The notes: generated from the letters alone by a model not told the origin. 64,000 nucleotides of DNA from Caulochytrium protostelioides (GCA_003615045.1 ML014117.1:62001-126000), one strand, 5' to 3'. Shown: positions 23,186 to 33,188, numbered from the stretch's first letter. Translations and numbers: made by a program.

Positions 23186-24940
23186 ATGGCACAGGATGAC
23201 GGCCCAGGCCGCGGCCGGGCGATGGCCACGACAAGGGCCCTGCGGAGCGCCCGGCCCGCCGACGCCGTGTCCACGCCCACGCTCGCGTCATCGCCGGTCG
23301 GCCGCGGCGATCCCGACGACGCGGTGCCGTCGTCACCGATCGGTGCGCTCGATCTCAATGCCGACAACGTGCACAGCGACGATGACGATGCGTCCGGCAC
23401 CGGAGAGGGCGGCCAGCAGGGCGACGGCGACGACGGCGGCGCCACGGCACGCCATGACTCCGCCGCGCGGACGGCACGGCGACGTCCACCGCTGCCTGCA
23501 TCTCTCTCGGCGGCCGTGGCGCCATTCTCGCTGCCGCGCGCCGTGCGACCGCTCGGCCGATCCCTCCGTGCCCAGGACGCTGCTACCGCCGCCGTCGCTG
23601 AGGACCGTGAAAACGTGCCTCCCTCGACGCACGGCCCCGGCCCCGGCCATGCCCCTGACAAGCCATGGACCGCCGCGACGCCGCGCAACTCGGTCGAGGA
23701 TCTGCTGGCGCGGACGCCCATGACAGCGTCGCTGATGCCGCGCCTCGCCGCCACGGCGCCGCGGCCGCAGACCGCCGTCCGCGCCGACGATCCCCTCAAC
23801 CCGTTCGACATGAGCACGCCCGCGGCACGGCGGCGGCCGCGCAACGCCGGCATCGGCACGCACGCTTGGCTTCCCGCGCAGGTCGTCGGCACCGCGTCGG
23901 CTGCCGTCGCCGCCGCCTCGCAGCGCGCACAGCTCACGCCCCGTGCGCAGCGCAGCGCGTATACGGATGGAGGCGCCGGTAGCCCGGACACCGTGCTCTG
24001 GCGGCTGCGGCAGACGCCGCGCGACATCAGCAGCGACGAGCGGTCGCAGCGGGCGCTGGACGGCCGCGGCGCGGGTAGCATGACCCTCCCGGCGGCGGCT
24101 TCGACGACGACGACGTCGGCGGCTTCGACAGCGCGGGCGGCGCAGGCGGCGGCCGCCGGCTGGACAAGCGACAGCAGCTCGGATGACGGATGGGCGCCCG
24201 ACGCGCGCCGTCCGCCGCCCGCGCCGCGGTCGCCTCGCGCCGCGGCGCCCGCGCGCGCCACCGACCCCAAACCGTCACGCCGGCCCGAGCCCTTGTTCCA
24301 GTTCGCAATGAGCGTGCTCGCCGAGCGCGGTACCACCGCCGCGCCCGGGATCGCCCTCGCGCCCGACGTCTTTGCGCAGAGCATGGCGGCGCTGCGTGCC
24401 GGTCCTACCGCTTCTACGGCGTCGGCGTCGGCGGGCAGTGTGCGTCTGGGTGCCATGGTCCCGACGGCAATGCAGAATGCGGTGCCGTCGCTGTTTGGCC
24501 ACCTGTCCGAGAGCGACGAGAGCGACGGCGCGGAGAACTCGGGTCGCCGGGCGCTGTCGAAACGCCCCGCCTCGCAGGAGGATGGTGACGAGCAAGCCCT
24601 GCGGGACGCAGCCATAGCGTTCTCGGTGGTCTCGACCGAACGGCGCGGACGCGCGATCGAAGATGCCGCCGACAATCCGTTCTCGGTCTCACATGAGCGT
24701 CACGATCGGCTCGCGGGTGGCGATGCGTCTCCGGACCCGTTGGCCGTGCATAAGCGGGTCCGCGATGTACGGCACGCGGTCGGCCTTCCCGCCGACGACG
24801 GCCCGAAGCTGCCGCGCGTCCGAGCCGTCGAACCCCCGTCGCACCTCTTTGCCCAGCTCATGTCTCCGCCCGCCGCGAATCGCGGCCATCGGTCATCCCA
24901 CCCGATTCCGTCCGCCTCCGGCGTCTTTTCCGACCCCTAG
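23186..24940 (+). CDS. Unknown, largely disordered protein
   Basis: 584 residues from the first in-frame ATG (alternative ATG at 23222; the frame is open back to about 23081 behind a splice-like acceptor, so an extra 5' exon is possible). I do not recognise the family. Composition is Ala/Arg/Pro/Ser/Asp-rich with no membrane segment. Visible elements are an acidic stretch near residue 50-70, a cell-cycle-regulator-like DRENVPPS with an RPLGRSL just before it, two similar Pro/Phe turns (DDPLNPFDMSTPAARRR and DNPFSVS), and repeated Thr-Pro sites (RTPMT, STPAA, LTPRA, QTPRD). These resemble CDK and APC/C motif patterns but are too short to assign function. Third positions are GC-biased as in neighbouring genes. 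It is tail-to-tail with the next gene, 67 bases apart. Confidence 0.6.
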   Translation: MAQDDGPGRGRAMATTRALRSARPADAVSTPTLASSPVGRGDPDDAVPSSPIGALDLNADNVHSDDDDASGTGEGGQQGDGDDGGATARHDSAARTARRRPPLPASLSAAVAPFSLPRAVRPLGRSLRAQDAATAAVAEDRENVPPSTHGPGPGHAPDKPWTAATPRNSVEDLLARTPMTASLMPRLAATAPRPQTAVRADDPLNPFDMSTPAARRRPRNAGIGTHAWLPAQVVGTASAAVAAASQRAQLTPRAQRSAYTDGGAGSPDTVLWRLRQTPRDISSDERSQRALDGRGAGSMTLPAAASTTTTSAASTARAAQAAAAGWTSDSSSDDGWAPDARRPPPAPRSPRAAAPARATDPKPSRRPEPLFQFAMSVLAERGTTAAPGIALAPDVFAQSMAALRAGPTASTASASAGSVRLGAMVPTAMQNAVPSLFGHLSESDESDGAENSGRRALSKRPASQEDGDEQALRDAAIAFSVVSTERRGRAIEDAADNPFSVSHERHDRLAGGDASPDPLAVHKRVRDVRHAVGLPADDGPKLPRVRAVEPPSHLFAQLMSPPAANRGHRSSHPIPSASGVFSDP

Positions 24941-25007
24941 CGAGAAGAAGGGCGACGCCGCGTCGCTTTCTTGTAATTTATTGGTGTTGATGTGGCCATC
25001 GAATGGC

Positions 25008-26533
25008 TTACGCGAGCGCGGGGTCAGCGGCGAGAGCGTCCCTCCACCACGCCGTAAAGTCGGTCTGTGGTAGGGTGTAACCTTCGTCTTGGAGACGACG
25101 GTTCGACAGCTGCGCATTGTCGGGCCGCTGGGCCGTGGCGCCCGCCGTCGGCGTCGTGACCCGCTTCAGCCCGCGCTCCAGCAGATCGGCCGCCGTCGCA
25201 GGCTTCAAAGCGCCTTGGGCTTCCAGCAAGGCCGTAAGGGTCGACGCCATCGTCCACTTAGTCATCTGGCGGGTCCCGCTGAAGTGATAGACACCAGTCG
25301 GCGCCGCTGCCGTCGCCGCCACCGATGACAGCTGCAGCGCGCGCGCTGCAAGCTGGCGGCACACATCGGCAACGTCGGCGACATGCGTCGGGAAGCGCTG
25401 CTGATAGTCGTCCATGGCGGGCGGCGCGGGCGGCGCGGGTGCGGGAGCCTCGCCGGGCGCAACGGCGATGGCGAGGGCGCCCACCACCTGGTCGCGTGCA
25501 GCGAGCAGGGAGTCGAGCAGCACGTTGACGGCGCTCTCGGCCCGCGGTGATGCGGGGCCGTACAGCACGGGCACCCGCAGCACCGCGTAGCGTCCGCGGG
25601 GCATCGCCGCGGTCTCGGCTGTGCTCGCCGGCTGTGCGGCTATCACGGCGTGTTCACCCGCGAGCTTGGACCGACCATACGCGTTCAGGGGATGCGTGGT
25701 GGCGTCGACTTCGTAGGGCGGGTGCTGGCCGTCAAAAACGTAGTCGGTGGAGATGAAGATGAGGAATATGCCATCGCGGGCACAATGCTGAGCAAGATGC
25801 GCGGTTGCGTCAACATTCACGGCCTGGACACGTTCCGGGTCGCGTTCCGCCACATCCGGCCGCTTCTCGGCTGCGGCATGGATGACCACTGAGCACCGCC
25901 GAAGCGTGACCCCGGGCCGTTGATACAACATTACATGTGACATGACCATGATGGTTGCCTGATGATGAGAAACTTGGCATTTGGGACATGCCGGGACACC
26001 TATGGGATGCATGCTTCGATCACACGCTCGATCCAGAGTATGGATAAAATGACTTACCGTCAGGTTTGAAACGGTCCAGACAAGCATCGACCTCCGACGG
26101 TTGCGTCAGATCCAGCTTGGCAACCACATCGCCGTCGGCGCGGGACCATCCCGTCGCGAGAACTAAGTATGGCATGAAGCCGTGGTACATCACAACATCA
26201 CAAGATATCAGCGTCCTACCAGATGAGGGTGAGCTGGAGGCGAGATGGCTGGATGGAGCGTGCTCGAATCAACTCACGTCGTCTCTCCCGCATCTTTTGT
26301 GAGATCACATCACATCAGCACATGATCGTTCATCAGGAATGATTCGTACCTTCCCAGGCGGGAGATTGGGGCGGATCGAGGTTGGCGCCACGGAAGCTCT
26401 TGACGATGGCACGGCCGAGCAGACCCGTAGCACCGGTGACGAGCACGCGATGGGGCCTTGGCGACGCCAGCGGTGCCGGGCTCTCCGTTGACGGCGGTAC
26501 GGGCCAGACCGTGTCCCTAGGATCGTCAGACAT
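25008..26533 (-). CDS. MAT2B / dTDP-4-dehydrorhamnose reductase-like extended SDR protein
   Basis: Exons on minus strand: 26533-26350, 26162-26058, 25888-25008, giving 389 residues. Donors are GTACGA and GTAAGT, acceptors TTAG and CAG; all joins keep frame. Exon 1 has the Rossmann motif RVLVTGATGLLGRAIVKSF (TGxxGxxG, residues ~33-40). Exon 2 gives KLDLTQPSEVDACLDRFKPD. Exon 3 starts VVIHAAAEKRPDVAERDPE and has FISTDYVFDG and YGRSKLAGE, the S/T-Y-K catalytic region of the RmlD/MAT2B family. The late insertion with Ala/Pro repeats (GEAPAPAPPAPPAMDDYQQ) is unusual. MAT2B regulates methionine adenosyltransferase; RmlD-type enzymes reduce sugar nucleotides. The eukaryotic style favours MAT2B-like. 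An upstream in-frame ATG at 26653 would add 40 residues. Confidence 0.85.
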
Positions 26534-27700
26534 GGTTATTGAACGGAGAGTGGTCGGAGTTTGACGCGTCGATGTGATCGAAGCGTGGAAGCATGCGAGA
26601 TCGAGGGCGTTACTGACAAGCTGCGATGAATGGTGCTGGAGGACTACACTCATGTCATACACTCATGCAATGTCGTCTACTGCGGCTGCTTCTCGGATCC
26701 ACGATGGCGACGCCACCCTTTTTGCTATAGCGTTCGGTGATGAGTTCCATGATGGTGTGACGTTTCTGTTTAGTGGGTTGCTATGAGATCAAGGGTCCCA
26801 CCGGTCTCACACGACAGATCGCTGCGCGCTTCTCGAGTGGGATACCCGACACGATGGGACCCTGACTACCGACGTGGCGCAGCGTGGCGCAGCATCCGGC
26901 GACGCTGGTTAGAGACGGTTGTCCCATCGATCGTGAGCGTGACGGATCCCAGCCCCTGAGCACCGGAATCGTGAGGCGACTCTGAGGCGACTCTGAGCTT
27001 CACACAGACCGTCCACCGCGACTCCTCTCCGATTCGTGTCATGTTCAGGCCGCGGGCACGGTTGCCCTGTGGTTGCCGGAAAGACAACTATGCGCGACTT
27101 CTCGCGCCGGCGCCCAGGGGACGTCCTCAACCGAAGTGAGGCCTCGGGGGTCTGCTGTGGCGGGATCGTGATCTTCTCGCCATGGGGCACGGACAGCGTT
27201 GGACAGTCAAGCAGTCAAACGTAGAGCATCCGTCGCGATTGCGATACGCTGTCACGTCGATCGCGGAGAAAAAGTATCAAAAAAGCTCAAGTGGCTGGGC
27301 CTCGCAGCGCGAGCTGCGCCATGCGACGCCACATCCCCGCGGCAGTCAGATCGCCTCATGGCAGCCACGGAAGGCGGCGCTGGCGGCAAGGCAGCCTACT
27401 GGCCTCCCATGCTCGCTTCATTTCACTCGTCGCACATCCGTCCAGCTGCGCAGTTGGTTTCGCCCGTCGTCTCCGCTAGGCCTGCTCGATCAGCAAGCAC
27501 GATTGCTGATGCTCCTCGCCCTTGTTTGTGATACTATCCACACCACTCTTGTATTTCGTACCAGCTCATCGTGATCCGCACCACGTTATACCCGCTTGAC
27601 GGTACTTTGACATTGGTGCCCATCCCGCCGTTTCAGTGCATTTAGTAGCATTGCCTTCCATTGCATCCCTTTCGTCCCGATCACCAGAGAAGAGTCGAGG
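26534..27700. other. Divergent promoter region between MAT2B-like and SERINC genes
   Basis: No supported gene. It separates two head-to-head genes, so it probably holds both promoters. GC is moderate. No repeats of note. Confidence 0.5.
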
Positions 27701-29296
27701 ATGGGCGGCGTGTTCTCCGGCCTGGCCACGAGCGTGGCCACCAACGTCTTGTGCTGTTTCGGCAGCGCCACGTGCTCTGCGTGCGGATCCATCTTCCACG
27801 CCCGCTCTTCGACCGTCTCCCGTGTCGGGTATGCGCTGCTCTTCCTGCTGACAGGCGTACTCGCGTGGGTCATGGAGACCGACTGGGCCGTCTCGCGCAT
27901 CAGCCCCATCACCTATGACTACCTCAAGCTGCATTGCCCTCAAGGCGGCAACGCCTGTTTCGGGCACTTAGCCGTCTATCGCCTATGTGCCGCAACATGG
28001 ACCTTTCATGCCCTCCTCTTTGCCGGAACCTACGGCGTTCGAAGCTCGCGTGACGTCCGCGCCGGTCTCCAGAATGGTTTCTGGGGTCTGAAGCTGCTGT
28101 TGTGGATGCTGCTCGTCGGCGCCGCATTCACCATCCCCAACCCCGTCTTTACCGCGTGGGCGCATACCATCGCCGCGCCCTTGGCGGCCCTTTTTCTTCT
28201 CACGCAGATCGTGCTGCTTATTGACTTTGCGTATACCAGCAGCGAGAAGATGTTGTCGAAATGGGAAGAGACTCAGGACAAACGCTACCTCGCTCTGCTC
28301 CTCGTCCTGGCGCTCGGCGGAATTTCTGCCGCGATCGCAGGTACCGGGCTCGCCTACGCGTGGTTTGGCGGTGGCGGATGCACGCTCAACCAATTCTTTA
28401 TCACTTTCAACATCGTGCTCTGCACCGGCGCCGTCGTTCTCTCCATTACACCCATGGTCCAGGAAGCTAACCCACGCTCGGGCATTGCCCAGAGCGCCAT
28501 GGTCGTCCTCTACGCCACTTACCTGGTGGGCTCAGCCCTTACCTCCCTCCCCAGCGGCGAACGCGGCCCGCCGCCTGCCGATCCGGTCAAGACACCGTCC
28601 AGGCCGTGGGATGGGTGGCTCCCCCCGCATGGCGGCGACCGCCGCGACGACGCGCTGCTTTACCGTATGAACGCAAACATGCCGGCCCACTGCAATCCAA
28701 CGCTGCAGAGCGAGCGCACCCAGACAACGACCCTCGTGCTGGGATCCCTCTTCACCTTCCTCGCGCTTGCGTACTCGACATCTCGCGCGGCGATGAAGGG
28801 CGGGCTGCTGACAGCGAATCCGCCGAGCGACGACGCAGGCGTCGGGCCGAACACCGGCGTGCCGCAGGGCGAGGACGTGCGGCGTCACTTGCTAGCCGCG
28901 GTCGAGAGCGGCGCGCTGCCTGCGTCAGCACTCAACCATGTATCGTATGGCACGGCGAGGCCAACGACGACATATGGTAGCGACGGCGCCGACAGCGATG
29001 ACGACGACGGCGAGGACGGCCCCGCGATTCAGGACGATGAGGTCCAGGCCGTTGCGTATAGTTATGCGTTCTTCCACTTCATTTTCCTGTCCGCCGCGTG
29101 CTATCTGGCGATGCTAATCACGAACTGGACGACAGTCTCGATTGCGGACGGCATTGGCGGTCATGCGCCCGTCGGCACGGTCGGCAAGAGCATTGCCGCG
29201 GTCTGGGTCAAGATGGTCAGCTCCTGGGTCGTACTAGTGCTCTACATCTGGACGCTGATGGCGCCTGTCCTACTACCCGACCGTCACTGGTACTGA
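27701..29296 (+). CDS. SERINC/TMS1 multispanning membrane protein
   Basis: 531 residues, single exon, ATG at 27701. SERINC proteins are lipid-scrambling or serine-lipid-associated membrane proteins of the Golgi, endosome and plasma membrane. About ten hydrophobic segments are visible, among them RVGYALLFLLTGVLAWVM, LKLLLWMLLVGAAFTI, LAALFLLTQIVLLIDFAY and the final SSWVVLVLYIWTLMAPVLL. Family marks: the Cys-rich start (ATNVLCCFGSATCSACGS), the C-x-H-C-like CPQGGNACFG loop, and ITPMVQEANPRSGIAQSAMV followed by TYLVGSAL. The loop from ~residue 285 to 335 and the acidic stretch around residues 425-450 (D/E runs) are longer than usual. The last segment ends at PDRHWY. Tms1 is the yeast member; direct function in this organism is not known. 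Confidence 0.95.
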   Translation: MGGVFSGLATSVATNVLCCFGSATCSACGSIFHARSSTVSRVGYALLFLLTGVLAWVMETDWAVSRISPITYDYLKLHCPQGGNACFGHLAVYRLCAATWTFHALLFAGTYGVRSSRDVRAGLQNGFWGLKLLLWMLLVGAAFTIPNPVFTAWAHTIAAPLAALFLLTQIVLLIDFAYTSSEKMLSKWEETQDKRYLALLLVLALGGISAAIAGTGLAYAWFGGGGCTLNQFFITFNIVLCTGAVVLSITPMVQEANPRSGIAQSAMVVLYATYLVGSALTSLPSGERGPPPADPVKTPSRPWDGWLPPHGGDRRDDALLYRMNANMPAHCNPTLQSERTQTTTLVLGSLFTFLALAYSTSRAAMKGGLLTANPPSDDAGVGPNTGVPQGEDVRRHLLAAVESGALPASALNHVSYGTARPTTTYGSDGADSDDDDGEDGPAIQDDEVQAVAYSYAFFHFIFLSAACYLAMLITNWTTVSIADGIGGHAPVGTVGKSIAAVWVKMVSSWVVLVLYIWTLMAPVLLPDRHWY

Positions 29297-29399
29297 AATC
29301 GTGATTGGGGTATACCTCGCTGTATTGGTGTAGAATATACAGAGCTCCCCAGGATCACCCGTGAAGGATAATTTGTGAGAGGATCCGGCATAACCACCA

Positions 29400-30012
29400 A
29401 GCCCTCCTCGGTGCCCCAAAGCACCCCAAGGCGGCCGTCCGCATTTCATTGATCGCCGGATGCACTTGCTGACCACGGGCTATATCTTGGCTTGCCCCAC
29501 GATGCGGCATAGCGCCGCAGGTCTGATCCGCATGGCCAGGCAGCGTCGGATGTTCAACGCGGCATTGAGATCGGGGTTCACAAACTTGCCGTCCGTGGAA
29601 TCACACGATAGCGAACCTCGGACCACGGCCCCTTTGCGCCGGCGTTGCCCTATGTTCAGGACCACATTCGTCTCGGCATGCCCCCCGGTTCGGCGGACCC
29701 GTTTGATCGGCGTCGGTGCGGTTGGGAGGGAGGAGGAGGGGGGGTCGCTCGCCCGGGCGCGAGAGATCGGCACGGCCGTCGGGTCCCGGGGGTTCACCTT
29801 GGTCAGGATCCGATGGGTGCCTTGTACGCCCGAGCCGTTGGAACGGCGATCTCCCCCTGGCCGCCGGGGGCAAACTTGGAGGCACCATATGCGACCACCA
29901 CCACCACTTTGCGGCCATGGCCTCGAAGGCCCCCCAGTCGCAGGCCAACAGCTCGAGTTCCTTCAGCAGACCATAAAGCACGCGGGTGTCGATGGTGATA
30001 AAGTGGGCGCAA
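29400..30012 (-). mobile_element. Decayed Fanzor remnant (copy A), best-preserved C-terminus
   Basis: Minus-strand pieces in two frames. 30012-29803 contains VVVVVAYGASKFAPGGQGEI then AVPTARAYK, a segment Fanzor proteins carry between RuvC motifs. 29797-29480 contains HAETNVVLNIGQRRRKGAVV then RGSLSCDSTDGKFVNPDLNA and ALNIRRCLAMRIRPAALC. VRG.L.C.ST and VN.DLNAALNIRRC form the late zinc-finger/RuvC-III part, with the catalytic Asp kept. The rest of the nuclease is not recognisable, and the frames are broken between the two pieces. After the coding stop (29480), sequence homologous to that behind copy B continues to about 29400, including a GC-rich inverted-repeat-like segment. Active-element status: no. 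Confidence 0.75.
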
Positions 30013-30193
30013 CTCTGGGCCACCGTCATGACGTTGGTGGCCGGTAGCTCAGCAGCCTTCCGGTACCACCAGACGAGAAAGGCGTGGCTGACTGAGCTGG
30101 TGATCGGAACCGGTAATGTGACCGGTAGTGTGACTGTCGTAAACTGGTTATTGACGTTAGCGGGTCGGAAAAGTTCGCACAGAGACTCTATTG

Positions 30194-31978
30194 CTATATA
30201 GGTCGCTTAGCGGCAGCGTTCTGAAAAATAACATCACGCCAGACGTTTCTAGGAATGCCATCGTGTGGCCTAGCATCAGGCGCAGGCGCAATTGGGCCGC
30301 CGCTATGATGCGGCGGAACACCAGGTGGAACGTGGAGAGGCACAGCGTCAGACTCGGCGTTACGCGAGTGATGGAGTTGGTCATTGGGGATAGTCCCACT
30401 GGCCAACTCGAAGCCGCTCGCGGTTATCTCTGACGCAGAGAGGTCAACCGCGGGAGACGCACTAGGAGAAGTGTCAGGTTTGATGCGCCATTCAATTTGC
30501 GGTTGATTGAATGTTTCGGAGTTCAATGGAAAATGAGCGGCACGGATGGGAAGGCAGCCGCCAACATCTTCCAGTCGAGCTTCGATCGTCTCGAGAAATT
30601 GTTTGAAAGCCGTGTGTTGGTCCAAAAACGTGATGACACTTTGCTTTTTGGTGATCTCAGTCCAGCTAGGACCGAAGTCGGTTTCTAATGTTGTCGCCAG
30701 TTCCTTGAAAATGGATATGTCCATCCCGTTACCCAAATTGCTCGTCCATCGTCTCAGCGAATCAACGAGCCGAAGGATTTCGTCAACATTTGAACGGTGA
30801 TCACCTAAGCGAATCTTCCAATCAAAGATTCGAAAAAGTAATTTCTGGGAGACGATAAGTGCATTTTTCTGTGAGAAATCTTGTTTAGAGGCCAACAGGT
30901 CGCTAAAATTTCCAGCATGTTTACGGAAATTCTTCTTCGCCGCATCATTCTCCAATACGTCTTTTGTCGACGTTTTGTCAGGAATCTCGATTAACTCGGA
31001 GAATGAGGAAAGGTGTTGCGCCATTGACTCGGCGTGGTGTTGCATCCTCTGCTGAAGAACAATCCAATGATCATTGGGAGGATCATTGGGAGTAACATCG
31101 AGAGCGACTCCGTGCACTTCACACAACTCATTCTGCAGGTTATTAAAGAGAGCAAAAAAATCTGCATGAGCTTCGTTCATGGGATTCAATTCGGGGTGTT
31201 GATTCCGGTAGCAATGAAGGAAAAGCAAGATGACACCTTTGTGCATAACATCCTTGTTCAATCTACGAAGTTCCGCTTCGGACAGTGCGTCCTTCCACAA
31301 ACGCCACGTCGCCTCTAACATGGAGGTATAGTCGACGAACAAACCATAGTCGGTTTTTAGCTGAGCCAATTGATTTGTATCGTCGGTCTTGCCGTTGGCA
31401 ATTTCGGGTTGTAGACGAACCAGGATGTTGTCATTAATCTGTCGGCGAATCCATATTCCGTAGAGAACGGTTAGTGGAACAGTTCTTCCCCTCCTCGCAG
31501 GTTTAAGGGAGGCTCTCAGTGGGTGGTATAAGAACTTCATCAAGGAGTCGAATTTGTATGGCTTCTCGTAAAGCCATTTGTTCTTAGCAGCGTAAATCTC
31601 TTTGAATGCCGCGAGCCAAGAAGTACGGTAGTGTTGCTCACGGGCGAGCTCAGAGGCAAGTGAGTCAGATGATTCTGCGTTCGACTGATGGTCAAATTTT
31701 CTCTTCTTCGAAGATAAACCGGACCCCGGCCTGTCTTTAGACGGATATTCAAAGATAGGAGATACAACGGTTGCGGCATTCGCGTCTGGCAACACATGAT
31801 TCACGGGTGCATATGCTGCCCAGTGAGACGGTTCAGGCATGGTGCTGCCGCTCTGAAGATGCGTCGAAGATTGTGCATCGGTTTGTCCGGTTGGTACGGC
31901 CGTGACGACCATAAACATGAGATAGGTCAGAAACAGGATGGGCAACAGAGCCTTGCCGGCCCGTACGAACATCTGCAT
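30194..31978 (-). CDS. Orphan secreted protein, lower GC
   Basis: 594 residues in one frame with ATG at 31978 (the frame is open further upstream without ATG). The N-terminus MQMFVRAGKALLPILFLTYL then MFMVVTAVPTG looks like a cleavable signal peptide with cut near residue 27-28. The rest is hydrophilic and helix-rich with charged, Leu-repeating stretches (for example NLQNELCEVHGVALDV; LRRWTSNLGNGMDISIFKEL). No domain is recognised. A basic KKRK motif (residues 91-94) follows a Pro/Ser-rich segment and resembles a nuclear localisation signal. Codon use and GC are lower than neighbours, and the gene lies between two Fanzor remnants. If the host is parasitic, a secreted effector is one reading; a cell-wall or zoospore protein is another. 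Confidence 0.7.
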   Translation of the reverse strand: MQMFVRAGKALLPILFLTYLMFMVVTAVPTGQTDAQSSTHLQSGSTMPEPSHWAAYAPVNHVLPDANAATVVSPIFEYPSKDRPGSGLSSKKRKFDHQSNAESSDSLASELAREQHYRTSWLAAFKEIYAAKNKWLYEKPYKFDSLMKFLYHPLRASLKPARRGRTVPLTVLYGIWIRRQINDNILVRLQPEIANGKTDDTNQLAQLKTDYGLFVDYTSMLEATWRLWKDALSEAELRRLNKDVMHKGVILLFLHCYRNQHPELNPMNEAHADFFALFNNLQNELCEVHGVALDVTPNDPPNDHWIVLQQRMQHHAESMAQHLSSFSELIEIPDKTSTKDVLENDAAKKNFRKHAGNFSDLLASKQDFSQKNALIVSQKLLFRIFDWKIRLGDHRSNVDEILRLVDSLRRWTSNLGNGMDISIFKELATTLETDFGPSWTEITKKQSVITFLDQHTAFKQFLETIEARLEDVGGCLPIRAAHFPLNSETFNQPQIEWRIKPDTSPSASPAVDLSASEITASGFELASGTIPNDQLHHSRNAESDAVPLHVPPGVPPHHSGGPIAPAPDARPHDGIPRNVWRDVIFQNAAAKRPI

Positions 31979-32479
31979 GATGGCACGGCCGGTAGCAAGC
32001 AGGCGGAGGCTGTGCGACTGACGGAGGGCAGAGGGCGACTGGATGGGAAAGAAGCATGTACGCGTAAACCATATGACGAACAATGTCGGCCAGGGTCACG
32101 GGTGCACTTCATTACCAAATGGACTACAACCACGGATTTGCTGTGGTGCTGCAGGATTAGAGCCCAATATTGAGCGTGTAGCGAAGAGACGCTCTATCCC
32201 TTGAGTCCATCAGTCGTCCACGTGCATACTTCACGACGGATAAGCTGCGCAGAATCCAGCTCGACATCCGCTGTCGCAGAGACAGTGACGACAGCCACGA
32301 ATGATTCCAACTTCACAAAGCGGACTTCGACGGGCCCGACGCGAGCTCCGCCACTAGCAAGCCTTACTGGCAAGCCTCATATTGCCTTCCCCCTCCGCGG
32401 GAACCACCTCAATGGGCAGATACGGTGAAGAGCAGAGACGCGATGCAATAGAGATGCTTAGTGCCCGCCCGCCAACCCG

Positions 32480-32915
32480 GCCCGCATGCGTGGGGCGAGC
32501 GCTCGCTCGACGGCGCCGACGCGGGTCAACCCGCCCCGCCGTGCTCGCGCGGGTGTTTCCTCGGCCGAGCCGACGCCCGCCACCCCGGTCGGCAAGACCC
32601 GTGTACGCCCAGACGAATGTGGTCCTGAAACCCGGTCAACACCGGCGCCAAGGAACCGTGGTTCGAGGGTTGCTGTGGTATAAAGCTACCAGCGGCAATG
32701 AAGCTGCCCACAGCAAGTTGGTGAACCGCGACCTCCATGCCGCGTTGAACAACCGCCGCTGCCTGGCCTTACCCGAAAGATCGATAGCGCGGTGCCGCAA
32801 CTCGGACCCAACCAGGTGGCCGCCCGTGGTCGGCAACATCATCCGACACTGAACCGAATGCGCGTCTGCCTCGGTGGGGGACCCCTCGGGGGCACCACCG
32901 AAGATTGGTGTGCGC
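32480..32915 (+). mobile_element. Decayed Fanzor remnant (copy B), opposite orientation to copy A
   Basis: The plus-strand frame up to the stop at 32852 reads YAQTNVVLKPGQHRRQGTVV then RGLLWYKATSG, and KLVNRDLHAALNNRRCLALP then ERSIARC. Against copy A it aligns through ETNVVLNIGQRRRKGAVVRG and FVNPDLNAALNIRRCLA, with a six-residue insertion between. The RuvC-III D of VNRDL is kept; LNNRRC replaces LNIRRC. A block GCCCGTGGTC-GGCAAC then CATCCG at 32822-32845 is shared with copy A's downstream side, and a 7-bp stem TCGGTGG/CCACCGA (32871-32877 with 32895-32901) lies just beyond the stop. The upstream part of the nuclease is missing. Confidence 0.75.
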
Positions 32916-33188
32916 ATGGGGTCACTATATGGACGACCGCGTTAAATACAATATACTAAGTATCACTGCTTCCTTGGAAAAGGGGAGAGGACAAGGTGGC
33001 CATTGCAATCCCAAATGGGGTTGACCCGCCATGAAGTGGACAGCCGCTGAATCCATTAAGAATTGAATATAAGCACAAAGGATGAAATATAGTAAGAAGA
33101 GACCGCGCTGCAGCATGTCGACAGCGCGACCATGCATCGCGCGAATGCAAAAGAGAGGATGGTGGGCAGTGGTCATCGCATGCTGCAT
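32860..33188. other. Spacer between Fanzor copy B and the AGC kinase
   Basis: Low-GC AT-rich patches (32936-33080), no gene seen. The left end still belongs to the conserved 3' flank of copy B. Confidence 0.45.
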
